Notes under the pieces: model-generated
Seen by the model: only the letters and a program-made list of their open reading frames with translations
Database searches by the model: none
What the model was told of the DNA's origin: nothing
Position numbers and translations under genes: made by a program
NCBI GenBank assembly: GCA_028023455.1
Contig: JAQFVV010006543.1
Coordinates: forward strand, 248,001-312,000
Source of the DNA: Epiperipatus broadwayi
Lineage: Eukaryota > Onychophora > Udeonychophora > Euonychophora > Peripatidae
DNA: 64,000 nt
Direction of reading: 5' to 3'
Shown: piece after piece, positions 12,601 through 25,019 of the stretch
How the letters are laid out: each line of letters opens with the position of its first letter
How positions within the stretch are numbered: the first letter of the stretch is position 1

Positions 12601-14075
12601 ATGGATAAACATGTTTTGACCAGTACAATATATAGGTATGTGCTCACACACTATGTTATTATGTGCCATGTAACAGAAGTGTTACAGTATATATATGACA
12701 TCATTTACACACATACTTATTCTTTTTTCAAAAAAACTCAACTAATACTTCAGTTCAAAATTAGCAGGAAACTGACAAAATAGAACATAATAAACTCATC
12801 TTGCTGGATATAACATAGTGGTAAACAGACCATCCATATTCATTTATCATATGAATAATGTAGTAACATCTGAAATGACAAGAGTGTATGGAATGGACAT
12901 TAGGAATTTGCCCTGCTCAGTTTTAAAGACTTAAAAAAACAAAATCAAAAGTAAATATTTACATATATTAAAAAAATAATATAATCATTCTAATTCAAAG
13001 CTCATAAATTAATGTAAATATTAGTTTAAAATAAATTATAGTTATATAAGCTATTAAAAGATAGTTATGTTATGATATTATTATACTACTCAACTACATC
13101 AATAGATATATTATAAGTGGTAGTTAATGAATGGATCACAAATATATGGTAAATTCATGATAAAATACAACTAATCCAAATAATAATCTTGTATGAGAGA
13201 GTTTTGATAAATTCATGATTACTGATGACAATGTAACATATGTTCTCATAACCATTATGTAAGTTACTATTACCAACTTGAAAGTGAGCTATAAACATAA
13301 ATGGTTGAGACACTTCAAATAAAAACATTCATCAAACTGGTTATAATAAAAAAATAGATTTGTCCGAATATTAAAACTGGTGTGATTCTACCAATATTAG
13401 TTATCATATAATAAGCTTTTTGTTGATTTTAAAAAGGCATTAGAAATTAAGAGTTGCTTATGAATTCCTTAATGTGTAGTAAGAAGTAAAATTAATTTTA
13501 CATTGGAAATTGGATCTGCCAATGTGAAAAGTCAGGAAATCTTCCAGAATATTCAATAGTCTATTAATTTATATTTTTATTAATTTATGTATTTTTTAAA
13601 AATATTAAAATCTTTAAATCAATTCCTCTCAATGACAGTTTTGACAATGTGATAATTAATATTAAATGTCTAAAATATAATCATGGCAAAATGTTTTTAA
13701 ACACTTAGAACACAAAATTGTTTATTTTCATTAATTTATTTTATAAATGAGGTAATCCACTAACAATGCTGTCAGGATCAAAGTGATTTTATTCATTGCT
13801 ATTTTTTATATTTGTTGATGGTTTTATATTTATTTGATGGCAAAAACTTGAAATGAATTGTGGTTTGAGTTTCTTTTAATTCTCATAAAAATACTTAGAT
13901 ACCATTATCCATTAATGTGAAGTCAGTTCAAGAAGAGAGAATAGTTTTATTATCATGAAAAACTACTGAGTATGTTTGCATAAACTTTAAACACAATTTG
14001 TTTTTGTACATTTAATTTATCCACCTTACTTTGAATACTTTTTAGCACTATATATATATAAAATAACAAATAATA
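9700..14075. other. No gene recognised; AT-rich sequence
   Basis: Reading frames here (for example 11439-11633 and 12601-12783 plus) are short and match no family I know. The patch 10220-10400 is less AT-rich than its surroundings, with a stretch about CAGCCCTGTTAGGTCATC; I see no coding structure in it. The rest is scattered poly-A/T and AT dinucleotides. Confidence 0.45.
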
Positions 14076-14079
14076 TAAG

Positions 14080-14280
14080 TAAAATAAAACAATTCACTAG
14101 AATAAAACTACAAAATTTAAAAAAATGCCTATATAAAATTATTTGATATATATATACAATCTTATGTTTCAAATGTTCTGCAGTCTTCTTCAGAGCCAAC
14201 CTCTTTTAAAGTTTTAAGAAATTAAAATAAGAATGAATCTGAAGAAGGCTTTAGAACAATCAAAATGTAAGATTGTGTGT
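14080..14280. repeat. Decayed foldback sharing a terminus with the 32 kb repeat; hammerhead-like cores
   Basis: 14087-14140 carries the segment CACTAGAATAAAACTACAAA followed by TGCCTATATAAAATT, which recurs at 31989-32030 and inverted at about 32237-32290, so it is a shared element terminus. Inside, CTGAAGA occurs on the minus strand (14193 down to 14187) and on the plus strand (14239-14245); both are followed at a similar distance by an AAA-containing box and a short AAGATTG segment. The minus-strand copy has GAAAC; the plus copy has CAAAA. Stem II is poorly paired in both. I read this as two decayed hammerheads, head to head. Confidence 0.5.
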
Positions 14281-14289
14281 GTAAATATA

Positions 14290-15510
14290 AATTTATTTAT
14301 TTTTTATAAAAAGACTTCAATTAAAATGGATAAATTGCATTTATATAAGATATCAAAGCAAAATAAAGGAAGTGGTGGATTTAATAATATTTGGCAACAA
14401 TTTGTTTAATTATTTATTTAGATTTTTGTAAAATTAAATATTTGTTTCTTAATAACTAAATGATAAAAACCAGTGCTTAATTAAATATATTTTTTTAAAT
14501 AGAAATTTCATCACCTAAAAATTTACTAATAGAAAATAGAAAATGCCTATTGACAAACAAGAAATACTTTTTCAAAATGTTCTAATATTTATTTCTTTTT
14601 TATTTTTATAAAGTGAATTTTAAGTTTTCAAAAAACATTTTTATTAGTTAATCTTTTTAGTGAAATTTGTTTTATTTGTAAAAATTTGGTGAAGGATAAT
14701 TTATTTTCATTAAAATAATGTTTTAGACTAAAAACTAAAATGGAGACTTTTATTTTGATTTTTTTTATTACTATTCTTTTTATTTATTTGCAAAGTTCAT
14801 ATATTACTTTTGTTTTTAAAATAATGCATTTAATAAAATTCATCAAAATATAAAGATTTAATAGAGAGAAATTTGTTTTGTGATTAAAAATAATCATGAT
14901 AAATTAGTTATAAAGTTAGAATCATGATGAATTAAAAGGTTCACAAGAATGCTGTTTTATAATTTAAAATTTGTAAACATTAAAGATTAAATAGTAATAA
15001 AAGTTTACTGTTGATATCATTGATAGTGTAAAACTATTAAAAAAGTGAATAGATTCTACTATGTGTGATATTTTATTATCCAAAGAGCAGCTTGAAAAAA
15101 TAACTATAAATGTAATTAATGGAATGACTGGGTTTTTTATTTTTATTTTACAAAAGTCTTCAGAACTTAAAATTGAATTGAAATTAAAATTGTAGATTTT
15201 TGAAAGTAGTGTGAAATTCATTCTTGTCTGTGAAATTGAAGTTTAAAAGATAACTTACCCAACAATTCAAAATCTGAAAACATATTTTACAAACACATTT
15301 GTGGATAATTCAAATCATTATATATTTTTAAAATAAAGATTTCAATGATCTGTATATGTTTATATTTGTATTGATCCTTATTATAAGCAATTAAAATTAA
15401 CACTAAAAGCAGTAATTCATTCTATTTGGTTTACTTCAGAGCCATTGATTGGAAATTGATTAGTCAGTAGATATTAAATGATAGAATTTACCTGAAAGTT
15501 TGTGATGATG
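14290..15510. other. No gene seen
   Basis: Very AT-rich with poly-T and poly-A runs. The 85-codon minus-strand frame at 14964-15221 is Phe/Ser/Ile-rich and matches nothing I recognise. Confidence 0.5.
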
Positions 15511-15519
15511 GTATTATAG

Positions 15520-15875
15520 ATATGATAATATGTTGATCTATTTCTATTATGTATTATTAAATGTTGAATATCTAAAAAGTTTTAAATTTTATTTAATCTT
15601 CTCAAATACAAACATTTGTTAATAATAATACACAAATTACACAATACAGATTAGTAGATTACATAATGTTTCAAGTGGTTACTGGTCAAGACAGCAGCAC
15701 CTGAAGAAAAGTGGAGAATACTCAAAAAATATGTAATCTACTAATCTGTATTACCTATTTGTGTGTTATTACTAACAGCTACTTGTGTTTGAAGAGTTTA
15801 AATTAAGTTTAAAATGTTCTAGATATTCGATATTTAATGATAGATGATGGAAATAGTCCAACATATTTTCACAAT
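15520..15875. repeat. Foldback with hammerhead-like halves
   Basis: Arms at about 15520-15672 and 15729-15875 are inverted copies; the best-conserved part is TATGTAATCTACTAATCTGT and its complement. The inner 15665-15735 holds CTGAAGA (15701-15707, plus) followed by AAGTGG, while the minus strand at 15677-15662 reads CCACTTGAAACATTATG. Together these outline one ancestral hammerhead layout (core, stem II arm, GAAAC, stem I), with no complete copy on either strand. Confidence 0.6.
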
Positions 15876-15879
15876 TAAA

Positions 15880-16890
15880 TGGATATTGTTATATGCAAAT
15901 TTTAATACTAGTTTTTGATTATTGGCCATGTTCACTTAATTACTCAAGTTTTCAACAAATGACACCAAAATAAAGTAAAAGAGTGATTTATAGTTTTTAA
16001 TGCAGATGTTATTATTATAATATCCTGCATAGTTTAGTATAAAGGTAGAGAGTGCTTTGGACTCTAAAATTTCTATGAACTCTCCAGCAATAAAATCATT
16101 TGATTATCTATTTATACTGTAGCAGGAGGAGAATCTTGTGACCTACTGATTAGTATATAATAACTAAATAAAATTGGAAGACGTTTCATTGTTTAAAAAC
16201 ATCAGTCATATTTATGAAAAAAGATTTGCTTCTAGAAATAAAAGTCACGTGCCTAAATTAATGCGGTCAATTTTTATTTTAGTTATATATTTACTTTTTG
16301 AAGAAAAATATCCGTTTATAGTCCACATCTATTTTTTCTCAAGTATTTTTTAATATTTTTTTTGTGCTAAAATCTCATTCAATTTTTTTATTTTTATATA
16401 TTTTATGAAGTCGATTATTCCTTCACTTCAAACCAATTCAGTATAAGTAAAAATTTTATTTCCTTTAACACTTAAAAAGAAGTCCCCCACACACACCATC
16501 TTCCAATAACAGATTTTTAACACCTAAATTGACAATAAATTCTTACATAAAATTATTTATGAATTAATTTAATAAACAAGGAAAAAATAGAAGGAAATGA
16601 ATTCAAGTTTTATGACGTATTGGAAAAAGATTTGGAACCACAATAATCACACATAGGATGAGGGATTCAGATGTGCATGACCCTATTAAATTATAGAAAA
16701 CGTCATAAGAAAATTTTTAAAAAGCAATAATCGTAAAAGTTTTTTTTTTTAAAAAAAAATCTTTAATTAAGCAAAATTATAAATCCATGAGGTAAAAAAT
16801 ATTTTAGTTGGAATATTTTTAACTGTATTAATATATATTACATTCTCTGCCTAAAAATAAAAGAAATAACCAATGAAGGATTATGATCAT
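15880..16890. other. No gene seen
   Basis: AT-rich sequence with frequent stops in all frames; no element recognised. Confidence 0.5.
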
Positions 16891-16904
16891 CTTCACCTTT
16901 TTTT

Positions 16905-16991
16905 TTTTTATTAAGTGTCATAGCATCGGCCAGGACGCGAACCCGCAACCCGGGCAACTGCCTGCAAGTACAAGGCAGTCGCGCTGACCTC
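16905..16991 (-). mobile_element. Very short tRNA-derived SINE or tRNA retropseudogene
   Basis: On the minus strand the sequence starts GAGGTCAGCGCGACTGCC (degenerate pol III A box in a D-arm context), then an anticodon-arm-like hairpin ACTGCCT...AGGCAGT, then GGGTTCGCGTCC (B-box-like T arm), GGCCGATGCTA, and an A-rich tail. It is flanked by a 12-bp direct repeat, TCACCTTTTTTT, at 16893-16904 and 16992-17003. The 5' acceptor arm is missing. It is the most GC-rich short segment in its neighbourhood. The absence of any further body makes it close to a bare tRNA retrocopy. Confidence 0.75.
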
Positions 16992-17003
16992 TCACCTTTT
17001 TTT

Positions 17004-18160
17004 AACAAAATTTATTTTAATAACGCGTTGATTAAAGCTGCATCTAACAGTTCAATGAGTTTTATAAGTCATTACAAAATGCATTATACAACTTTTTTTT
17101 TAAAAAAAAAATTATATCGAATATTTTGCGGTGTGGTTTATTGACAAGAAGCAGCCGCTTCAATCACCAGTCGGAGAAGCTAAGTCTAAAAAATGTTTTC
17201 CTCTTTTAAATTATAGAGAGAAATTTAATATTCTCTATGAATATTTAATTCTTTGTTATACCATACAATCGTGGATTTAAAAGTTAAAGTTTTCCGGATT
17301 GGCTCTCAATTGAATAAAATAAAAAAATAAAAATTATGTTTATGTTTCTGTTACATCTGATTTGCCTATTTATTAATTTAGTTATAACAACATCTGACTT
17401 CAACATTTTAATTGTTCTAATAGATCTTACAAAATAAAATAAAAATTACTCTGTTACTTCATCTTTTGTTTTTTCTCTGTCTTTTATTTTTCTCCCTTTT
17501 CCTTTGCCTATTTCTTTATTCTCTATCATTTATATCATATGAAGGTTTATTTTTCTTTAACTAAACTATGCCTCCCAAATAATCATGAGGCACGAATAGA
17601 GGTGTTTTGAAAGTTTAACATTGCAGTTAATATAACAAAATTTTTGAATAACTAATGGAGAAATGGAAATGTATAATTGGACAATTTTGTGAACAATAAT
17701 TTAAGCATAAGAAGTTGAGTTTATGTGTGTGAGTCTGAAAGGGCAGGTGAATTTTGTGTCACTGCACATCTGGAACCATATGTTTATACTTGAATGTTTA
17801 AAAATCATGTGCACTGAATCAATTGTATGGGTGCGATGCGCTTGACACGCACCATCACTCCCTAAATTTGTTTGTAACAATTCTTGTTGATTGCATTATA
17901 ATATCCAAACTTATACCTCTCGAATTGTCTTGAGCCACAAATAAAGGCATTTGAAAGTAAACTGTATAAGTTTGGAAATTTTTTAAACTTGAGGATTTGT
18001 TTAAATCATATTTTAAAATAGCAATTGTAATACTTAAACAAAATACATTTGCATTCTCTAAAAAAATAGTACTGCCGTTTATTAATTTGATTTGTGCTTC
18101 CATTAGAGCTCAACTATAATTTTGTAAATGTTTTTGGTGTGTTCTAGGACAATGTTTGAT
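17004..18160. other. No gene seen
   Basis: AT-rich. A small less AT-rich patch at 17125-17185 (TTGACAAGAAGCAGCCGCTT) has no reading frame of note. The minus-strand frame 17855-18103 (82 codons) matches nothing I know. Confidence 0.45.
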
Positions 18161-18162
18161 AA

Positions 18163-18450
18163 GCAATTTTAGATAGTTCAGTAAAAGTACTTATAAACTG
18201 TTCCAGATATTTTGTTCAATGCAAAAAAAATTCAAACTTCATCGAAATTTCAGGTCTTATTACTACAATTACCAAATATTAAAATTAAAACAATTTTAGA
18301 TATCTCATGGAAAGTAGCTATAAAACTTATCCGAATATTTTGTCCAACAGTAAAAAAATGCATGAGCAAAATGTATAAGTACAAGCAATATTCAAAGGTC
18401 ATATTATTACAATTAGCAAACATTAAAATTTAAACAATTTTAGATAAGTT
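18163..18450. repeat. Imperfect tandem duplication, unit about 145 bp
   Basis: Two units starting near 18163 and 18290 share the order: ACAATTTTAGATA-like start, an AACT(G/T)...ATATTTTGT segment, a run of A around GTAAAAAAATG or GCAAAAAAAAT, a TCA(G/A)GTC(T/A)TATTA segment and ATTACAATTA(C/G)CAAA. A further ACAATTTTAGATA follows at 18433. Strongly diverged, so old. Confidence 0.6.
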
Positions 18451-18459
18451 ATCCAATAC

Positions 18460-20360
18460 AAAAAAAATGGGTAAGAATAAATAAAAATATTGGAAAGTTT
18501 ACAGAATGTTTAATATATATATATTTGTATCATTCACAAAATGAGATCCATAAGCAACTACATGTGAAATTGAAAAAAGCATCTAAAAGCAACTAGACAC
18601 ATTTAAAATAACAGTTTTAATAATAATAACAATAAAAAAGGGTAGACAATTAAGGTTTAAAAAGAAGAAGAAAATATTTTTTTAGTTTGCAGACATTAAA
18701 TTTGCTTATGAGGTCTCAAAATTCAAAGGTTGAAGTTCAAAGTTCAAAGTTTGAATTCAAAGTTTAAGTTAAAATATAACTAAAAAAAGAGATTCAAGAT
18801 TTATTTCATTAAAATGTCATAATAATTTAAAAGAAAATTTTATACTTTGATTAATTAAAACTAATTTTAAAAATATATTTAAAAAATCAATAAGATATAT
18901 CTTAAACAATGGACAGTTCAAACATTAAAGATAATTTAAATTTTATTAAAAGCTCTAACTCTTTCATGCATCTTCTCTCTTTTATTTAACTTGTAATTTT
19001 TATATTGCTACCTATGAAACCAAATTTATTTTTATTCAGCAATCAAGTTATAAATAACAATTAGTATTATAAAATGATCCTAATGTCATTTTGCTGAATT
19101 CATGTATATATGTCCATTTTTCAGATGCAATGTAGTTCCTGATGAATTATGATTCAATGCCTGATTTGTGATCCAATTTGAACTGCCATATCATAACTTA
19201 TGTTTGACAATGCAATAATATTATGCTTAAATCAATATGTATATTAAGTGAAAGCTCTTTTTTCATGAATATGTGTGTTCAAAGAGAGGTGAAGAAATGT
19301 GACCTGGATTCTTTTAAACATAAAATAACTACGGGAGTTGAAAAACTTAAAATTTTTACATCTACCAAAATGGATTTCATATTATCTATGAACTAATAAA
19401 ATAAAACATACCACAATGAATTCTATAATGTGTAAATAAATAAAACTAATGAAATCAAAATGAAATTTAGAGGTTAAACGTACCAAAAGAATTTATGATT
19501 GAAAATTCTATCACTCTAACCAAAGGATTTGTAATTGAAGACTCTAACAAAAATTGTAATATATTGAAAGGGTAATTAACTAAAGGATTGTAATGTTAAT
19601 AATTATATATTTATATATGTATTTTATATTTTATATTATATAATTTAAAAGAATAATGGGATAATATGTGTATGTGTTAATGTACAGCACTAAAGTTTAC
19701 TAGAAATAATACATGCCAGTTTAATTTAATAAATGAATAATATTATTGTATAATAAACATTTTTTTATTTATTAATCCAACCTCTTTTCTCTCTTATTAT
19801 AATTTTTTTACCATTTGAATATTAATAAATTATTTACCATGAGGTGATTGAATTGTTTGTATAAAATTTTGTTTATTTAAAATAATAAATTAATTGTGTA
19901 TATAGCTTGTGAGATAAAACTTCATATTCAACCATGTTAATAATAGTATAATTTAATAATGCTGATGAAGTACAATCTGCTCCCATGGCTTTCCCAGTAA
20001 CTGGGTGGTACTCTGGCTCAAATCTAGTATAAATTCTGAATCCATAGAGGGTTCACTTTATCTTCATTTTAACGAAACTTGGCCATAGTTTATAATATTT
20101 TTAAAAATATAACCATATCTGACCATTAGTATAGTTTATAATTAAAATAAATTATATTTCCTCTCATATCTTGCATCATTTTTGAGTTGTTTGAATTTAA
20201 AGTGTGAGATCATAAAAAGTTATTTCTTATTGTAAATATTAATTTTTCAAAACCTCAGAATTGTTATAATATATAGAGTGGTTCTTCATATCCATGTCAT
20301 TTGATTTCAAGCATCATAAAAATATATTGAAACATGCATGGTTATAAATTTATATATATA
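18460..20360. other. No gene seen
   Basis: AT-rich. At 18718-18775 there is a degenerate microsatellite built on TTCAAAG (TTCAAAGTTCAAAGTTTG). The remainder shows no coding structure and no recognised element. Confidence 0.5.
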
Positions 20361-20362
20361 TT

Positions 20363-20545
20363 GCTAAAAACCAGTCAACACTTAGACAAATCCAATATCA
20401 AAACAATCATCAATTTCAAACTGTTGTCAAGGCTACCTCTTTCTTCCTTTATTGTTAAAAGGAGGTTACCTTGACATTTTGGAATTGTTGATTGTTATCG
20501 ATATTGGGATTGTTTAAGTGTTGACTGGTTTTTAGTGATTAATAA
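20363..20545. repeat. Small foldback, arms about 70 bp
   Basis: Left arm 20363-20430 and right arm 20462-20540 are inverted copies, outermost TTGCTAAAAACCAGTCAACA and its near-complement at 20519-20540. Read outward from the centre, each arm shows CCTTGACA followed by a TTTGAAATTG or TTTGGAATTG box, which resembles the decayed hammerhead layout at the ends of PLE2; that link is weak. Confidence 0.6.
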
Positions 20546-20939
20546 ACAATAATAATAATAATCTTCAATGTATAATTTAATCTTCTATTCTTTATATGGC
20601 ATTTTAAATAAATATGTGAAATAGAAATAAAACAAACTAACTCCTTTTTAAAATTTGTTTTTTATATGACTATTACATGGGGAAAAAAATCCAATGTTTT
20701 AACTATTTTATGTAGTCTTTTTCAAGGAACACTAAAATAAAATAATATATATATAACAAATAACACATATTCCATAAAAATAAATAAATAAACAAAAAAT
20801 TACAAAATATATTCATAACCAAAAATATACCTTATCTCACTTCCCTTTCTTATTACCAACAAACACAACTCAAAGAAAAACAATGTCCTTTTATTAAAAA
20901 AAAATCTATATATATCCTTTAAAACATTTAATTAAACAT

Positions 20940-21893
20940 CTATTGTTTTCTTTTCTGTTTATCTATTAACATCCTCTTTAATTCTGGTATAATTTCAATA
21001 ATGTATACACTTTCTTTTATCATCCTTTCATTATATGACTTAATACATTCCAAAGGCTTTATGTCAAAATCCCCATGCTTAAATTTATTCATGTTAATGT
21101 AAACAGCAGAATTTTTATCACCTAAATGCTGTTTTAATCTAGTTTTTAATTTATTCTTACTAGTCCCAACATATGTCATTTCTACATTCTTTCTAAAACA
21201 ATTCAAACATTTTATCAAATAAACTGAATTCATAATATCTAACCTATTATAGTCCCCATTATTATTAATTAAAAGATTTAAACTAGCTTTCTTTCATAAA
21301 CTGGACAAATTGAAACATTATATTTCCTATTAATCATTTTAACTAATTTCTTAACTTTAATAAATGAGTCTTTAGATATATTAAAACCAACATAACTAAT
21401 CTTTTCTCTATTCCTACTCCTATCTAATCCCATTCTATTTCTTATTTTATTTATATTTTTATTAGAAAACAAATGTTTAACTACACCCCTAGGATAATCA
21501 TTCATTAAACATTCATTCCTAATAATATCAATCTCTTTCCCAAACAAATTACTATTTGAACGTAACTTAATTGCCCTAATAATTTTATTATTAACAATAT
21601 TAATTTTACTATGATTATTAATATCTGAAAACCAATTATTTGATAATCCAAAAAAAATTTTTTTTCTAAACACATGTTTCTATACTAACACTACCATTCC
21701 TATCAATTTTTTTAAAAATTCTAACATCCATATATTCAAAAACATTAATATATTCTTTTTCCATAGTAAATTTTATTTTTTCAACTCTACCATTAATATA
21801 ATTTAAAAAATTATCTGCATTTCTTTTATTACCATTGAAAACCATAAAATAGTCATCAACATATCTAACATAAAAAATTGGTTTATTTCTATT
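20940..21893 (-). pseudogene. PLE2 left arm: RT C-terminal part and GIY-YIG endonuclease, frameshifted
   Basis: Three consecutive minus-strand frames. 21905-21666 gives FYVRYVDDYFMVFNG (palm YVDD), then KIKFTMEKEYINVFEYMDVRIF. 21673-21278 continues with FRKKIFFGLSNNWF through to CPVYERKLV. 21233-20940 gives NSVYLIKCLNC...MTYVGTSKNKLKTRLKQHL, a GIY-YIG domain with the PLE-type C-x-x-C insert. Frame changes occur near 21670 and 21280. RT motifs upstream of YVDD are absent because the copy is truncated at the hinge. Confidence 0.85.
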
Positions 21894-21898
21894 ATAAT

Positions 21899-22843
21899 AA
21901 ACCAATTTTTATGTTAGATATGTTGATGACTATTTTATGGTTTTCAATGGTAATAAAAGAAATGCAGATAATTTTTTGAATTATATTAATGGTAGAGTTG
22001 AAAAAATAAAATTTACTATGGAAAAAAAATATATTAATGTTATTGAATATAAAGATGTTAGAATTTTTTAAAAAAATTGATAGGAATGGTAGTGTTAGTA
22101 TAGAAACATCTGTGTTTAGAAAAAAAACATTTTTTGGATTATCAAATAATTGGTTTTCGTATATTGATAATCATAGTAAAATTAATATTGTTAATAATAA
22201 TTTTATTAGGGCAATTAAGTTATGTTCAAATAGTAATTTTTTTGGGAATAAGATTGATATTATTAGGAATGAATGTTTTATGAATGATTATTTTAGGGGT
22301 GTAGTTAAACATTTGTTTTCTAATAAAAATATAAATAAAATAAAAAATAGAATGGGATTAGATAGGAGTAGGAATAGAGAAAAGATTATTTATGTTGATT
22401 TTAATGTATCTAAAGATTTATTTATTATAGTTAAAAAATTAGTTAAAATGATTAATAGGAAATATAATGTTTCAATTTGTCCAGTTTATAAAAAGAAAGC
22501 TAGTTTAAATCTTTTAATTAATAATAATGGGGACTATAATAGGTTAGATATTAAGAATTCAGTTTATTTGATAAAATGTTTGAATTGTTTTAGAAAGAAT
22601 GTAGAAATAACATATGTTGGGACTAGTAAGAATAAATTAAAAACTAGATTAAGACAGCATTTAGGTGATAAAAATTCTGCTGTTTACATTCACATTAATA
22701 AATTTAAGCATGGGGATTTTGATATAAAGCCTTTGGAATGTATTAAGTCATATAATGAAAAGATGATAAAAGAAAGTATATACATTAATGAAATAAAACT
22801 AGAATTAAATAGGATGTTAATAGATAAACAGAAAAGAAAATAA
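21899..22843 (+). pseudogene. PLE2 right arm: same RT/GIY-YIG region, plus strand
   Basis: Mirror of the left arm. A single-base deletion in a T run near 21905-21910 shifts the YVDD segment out of frame, and a stop lies just before FKKIDRNGSVSIET. From 22037 the frame is open for 268 codons, through FRKKTFFGLSNNWF, CPVYKKK and the GIY-YIG domain (NSVYLIKCLNC, TYVGTSKNKLKTRLRQHL), ending DKQKRK-stop at 22841-22843. The long open tail with few defects shows this arm keeps a better endonuclease frame than the left one, although it cannot encode a complete RT. Confidence 0.85.
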
Positions 22844-23051
22844 TAGGTTTTTAATTAAATGTTTTAAAGGATATATATAGATTTTTTTTTAATAAAAGGA
22901 AATTGTTTTTCTTTGAGTTGTGTTTGTTGGTAATAGGAAAGGGGAGTGAGATAAGGTATATTTTTGGTTATGAATATATTTTGTAGTTTTTTGTTTATTT
23001 ATTTATTTTTATGAAATATGTATTTGTTATATATATTATTTTATTTTAGTG

Positions 23052-23092
23052 TGCCTTGAAAAAGACTATATGAAATAGTTGAAACGTTGGAT
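23052..23092 (+). ncRNA. Decayed hammerhead motif at the right end of PLE2
   Basis: Layout is right but the core is damaged: TTGAAAA replaces C-T-G-A-N-G-A (C3 and G8 changed), followed by GACTAT/ATAGTT stem II (6 bp with a terminal G-U, loop ATGAA), then GAAA and ACGT palindrome, with only CC/GG left of stem I. The matching site on the minus strand at 20689-20730 also has GAAA altered to AAAA. Both are expected to be inactive. Confidence 0.55.
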
Positions 23093-23469
23093 TTTTTTTT
23101 CATGTAATAGTCATATAAAAAACAAGTTTTAAAAAGAAGGAGTTAGTTGTTTTATTTTTATTTTGGATATTTATGAACTATTTTGAAAAGAAGAACTCTG
23201 TGCTTGATATATTAAATTATTTAAAATAAATATGTGCTATAATCTTATAATATTAGAATATGTGGCAACCAAAATAATACTATAATTCTGTGTAAATACT
23301 TTATAGTTATTCTATGGCCATAATAATGATATGATAAATGAAGTTTCTTAAAGAAAATCATATCAAGAAAATATTATGTTGTGCAAATATTATATCTTAA
23401 TTCAAATTATCTGTGATTATGTAACTGTGATGTGGAGAAATTGAGTCAACACCAAGATTTATAAAACAA

Positions 23470-23720
23470 ACTTCCATTTTATTTTTTTTTTTTTTTTTCC
23501 CAAAAAAAAAAAATAGATATGGATTTTTTTAAAAAATATTTATTATATATTATATATATTTTTTTTTCTATTATATCTCCTTTATATTAATAAAATTTTT
23601 AAAATATTAAAAATAATAAATTCTCTAATATTCCACTAATTTTTTTTCTTATTTTTTTTTTAATATAAATTAATTCTTAATTCTTCCCCCCCCAAAAAAA
23701 AACAAAAAAAAATAAATTTA
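23470..23720. repeat. Low-complexity poly-T / poly-A tract
   Basis: Homopolymer-rich block with T runs, A runs, an AT-rich middle and a CCCCCCCC run at about 23686-23693. No coding content. Confidence 0.8.
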
Positions 23721-23729
23721 AAAAACAAT

Positions 23730-25008
23730 AACGAAAAAATAAAACCACTTACTAATTATTAATTAAATATTAGATAAAATGTATGTGATAGGGTATCGTT
23801 ATTACAGAATAACCTTTACAAAACCTATGATTATTTGTATTCTTTTACACGATTTAATTTTATCATTTTACTTGTCAAAAAATATGCATCATAGGAAAGT
23901 CTTTTAAAAATACTTAATAATTAATCAATATCTTTATAAACCCACTTTAATTATCACTTATCCATCTTTATAAAAAAAGATAATCAATTTCAAGTATAAA
24001 AAGTTTTATGATTCTTTTACTGACAAACCATATTCTTATCATCTTTGTATTTATTTCTATCTTGACTCCAAGTAAGACAACCTATCTTATCCTTTTCAAT
24101 AACAATCCTGCACTTCCAAACTTATTCATCATTTCATGTTTTAAATCCAATCCTACACGATGTAATATGAGAAATTTTGATAGTGAATAAATGGGTAGGT
24201 ATATGGAATAAACTAGAGTTTTAACTCAATAGTACCTCTATTAAATAATCATCATGGTAACAGTGTATAAAAAATGAGGTATGACTTATTTGTCTAATAA
24301 CCTCTACTACTAAATATAATGTCCAGGCTATTTATTCAGTTCTATGGAACATTCAACTTCAACACACAGAAAACACTGACATGGAAAATATACAAGCTAT
24401 AGGGATAAGTTATCTATACTTGCATAATCATCATTATTGATTACCCTTATTCCCATATAAATAAATCCTACATAAAATATTACCTTGGTTTTATTTAACT
24501 TACTACCAAGCCACTATCCTTATAACTTCCTTAGAGATTTATCACTCTACATTGCTAAAATTCTTTCCACATTTCTATAACAATAAATAAATTCATGTAT
24601 AAATAAAGACCTAACTGCTCAATAAGAAAAGATTACTTCATTTCTCTGATAACTCTTAGACTAAAATATAAATAATCAGTATCGATATAATATTTTAATA
24701 CTTTAATCACTTAAAATAAACACTAAGTTCAGCTACGATAGAATCATATACTTATATTCCCATTACGTTAAAATATACTTATAATATAAAATAAAAGTAT
24801 GCATATTTTTAAAAATAAATAAACTCTTATAAGCTATGTGTATGCATCGTGTTTTTTATATATGTTTTTCACACATCCACACAAAAATGACATATTTTGA
24901 TCATCTAAAAAAAATACATTATAAAATCATTAATATTTTTACAATTATTACCATAAGTAATATCTCTACTGATAATTACTAAATTGATGTTTCTGGTTCA
25001 CGAATTAA
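23730..25008. other. No gene firmly recognised
   Basis: AT-rich. The stretch 23990-24660 has slightly richer composition and few long A/T runs, and could be an antisense LINE remnant, but no RT motif is convincing. Unassigned. Confidence 0.4.
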
Positions 25009-25019
25009 ATAAAACATTA

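Larger units (their letters stand above)
20619..23223. mobile_element. PLE2: head-to-head palindromic Penelope-like insertion with 13-bp TSD
   Basis: Two copies of the same 3' portion of a PLE face away from a centre at about 21894-21898, each arm about 1.27 kb. The hinge is only a few bases (TCTATTAT) between perfect complements. Both arms begin at the reverse transcriptase YVDD region and run to the element end, including a terminal CATGTAATAGTCATAT segment at 20665-20680 (complement) and 23100-23116. The whole is flanked by AAATAAATATGTG at 20606-20618 and 23224-23236, so it inserted as one palindromic unit. The arms have diverged noticeably, so it is older than PLE1. Confidence 0.9.

Noticed and set aside
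23990-24660. Possible antisense LINE reverse transcriptase (a YA-D-like stretch on the minus strand)
   Set aside because: Only isolated residues fit; no ordered RT motifs could be assembled.
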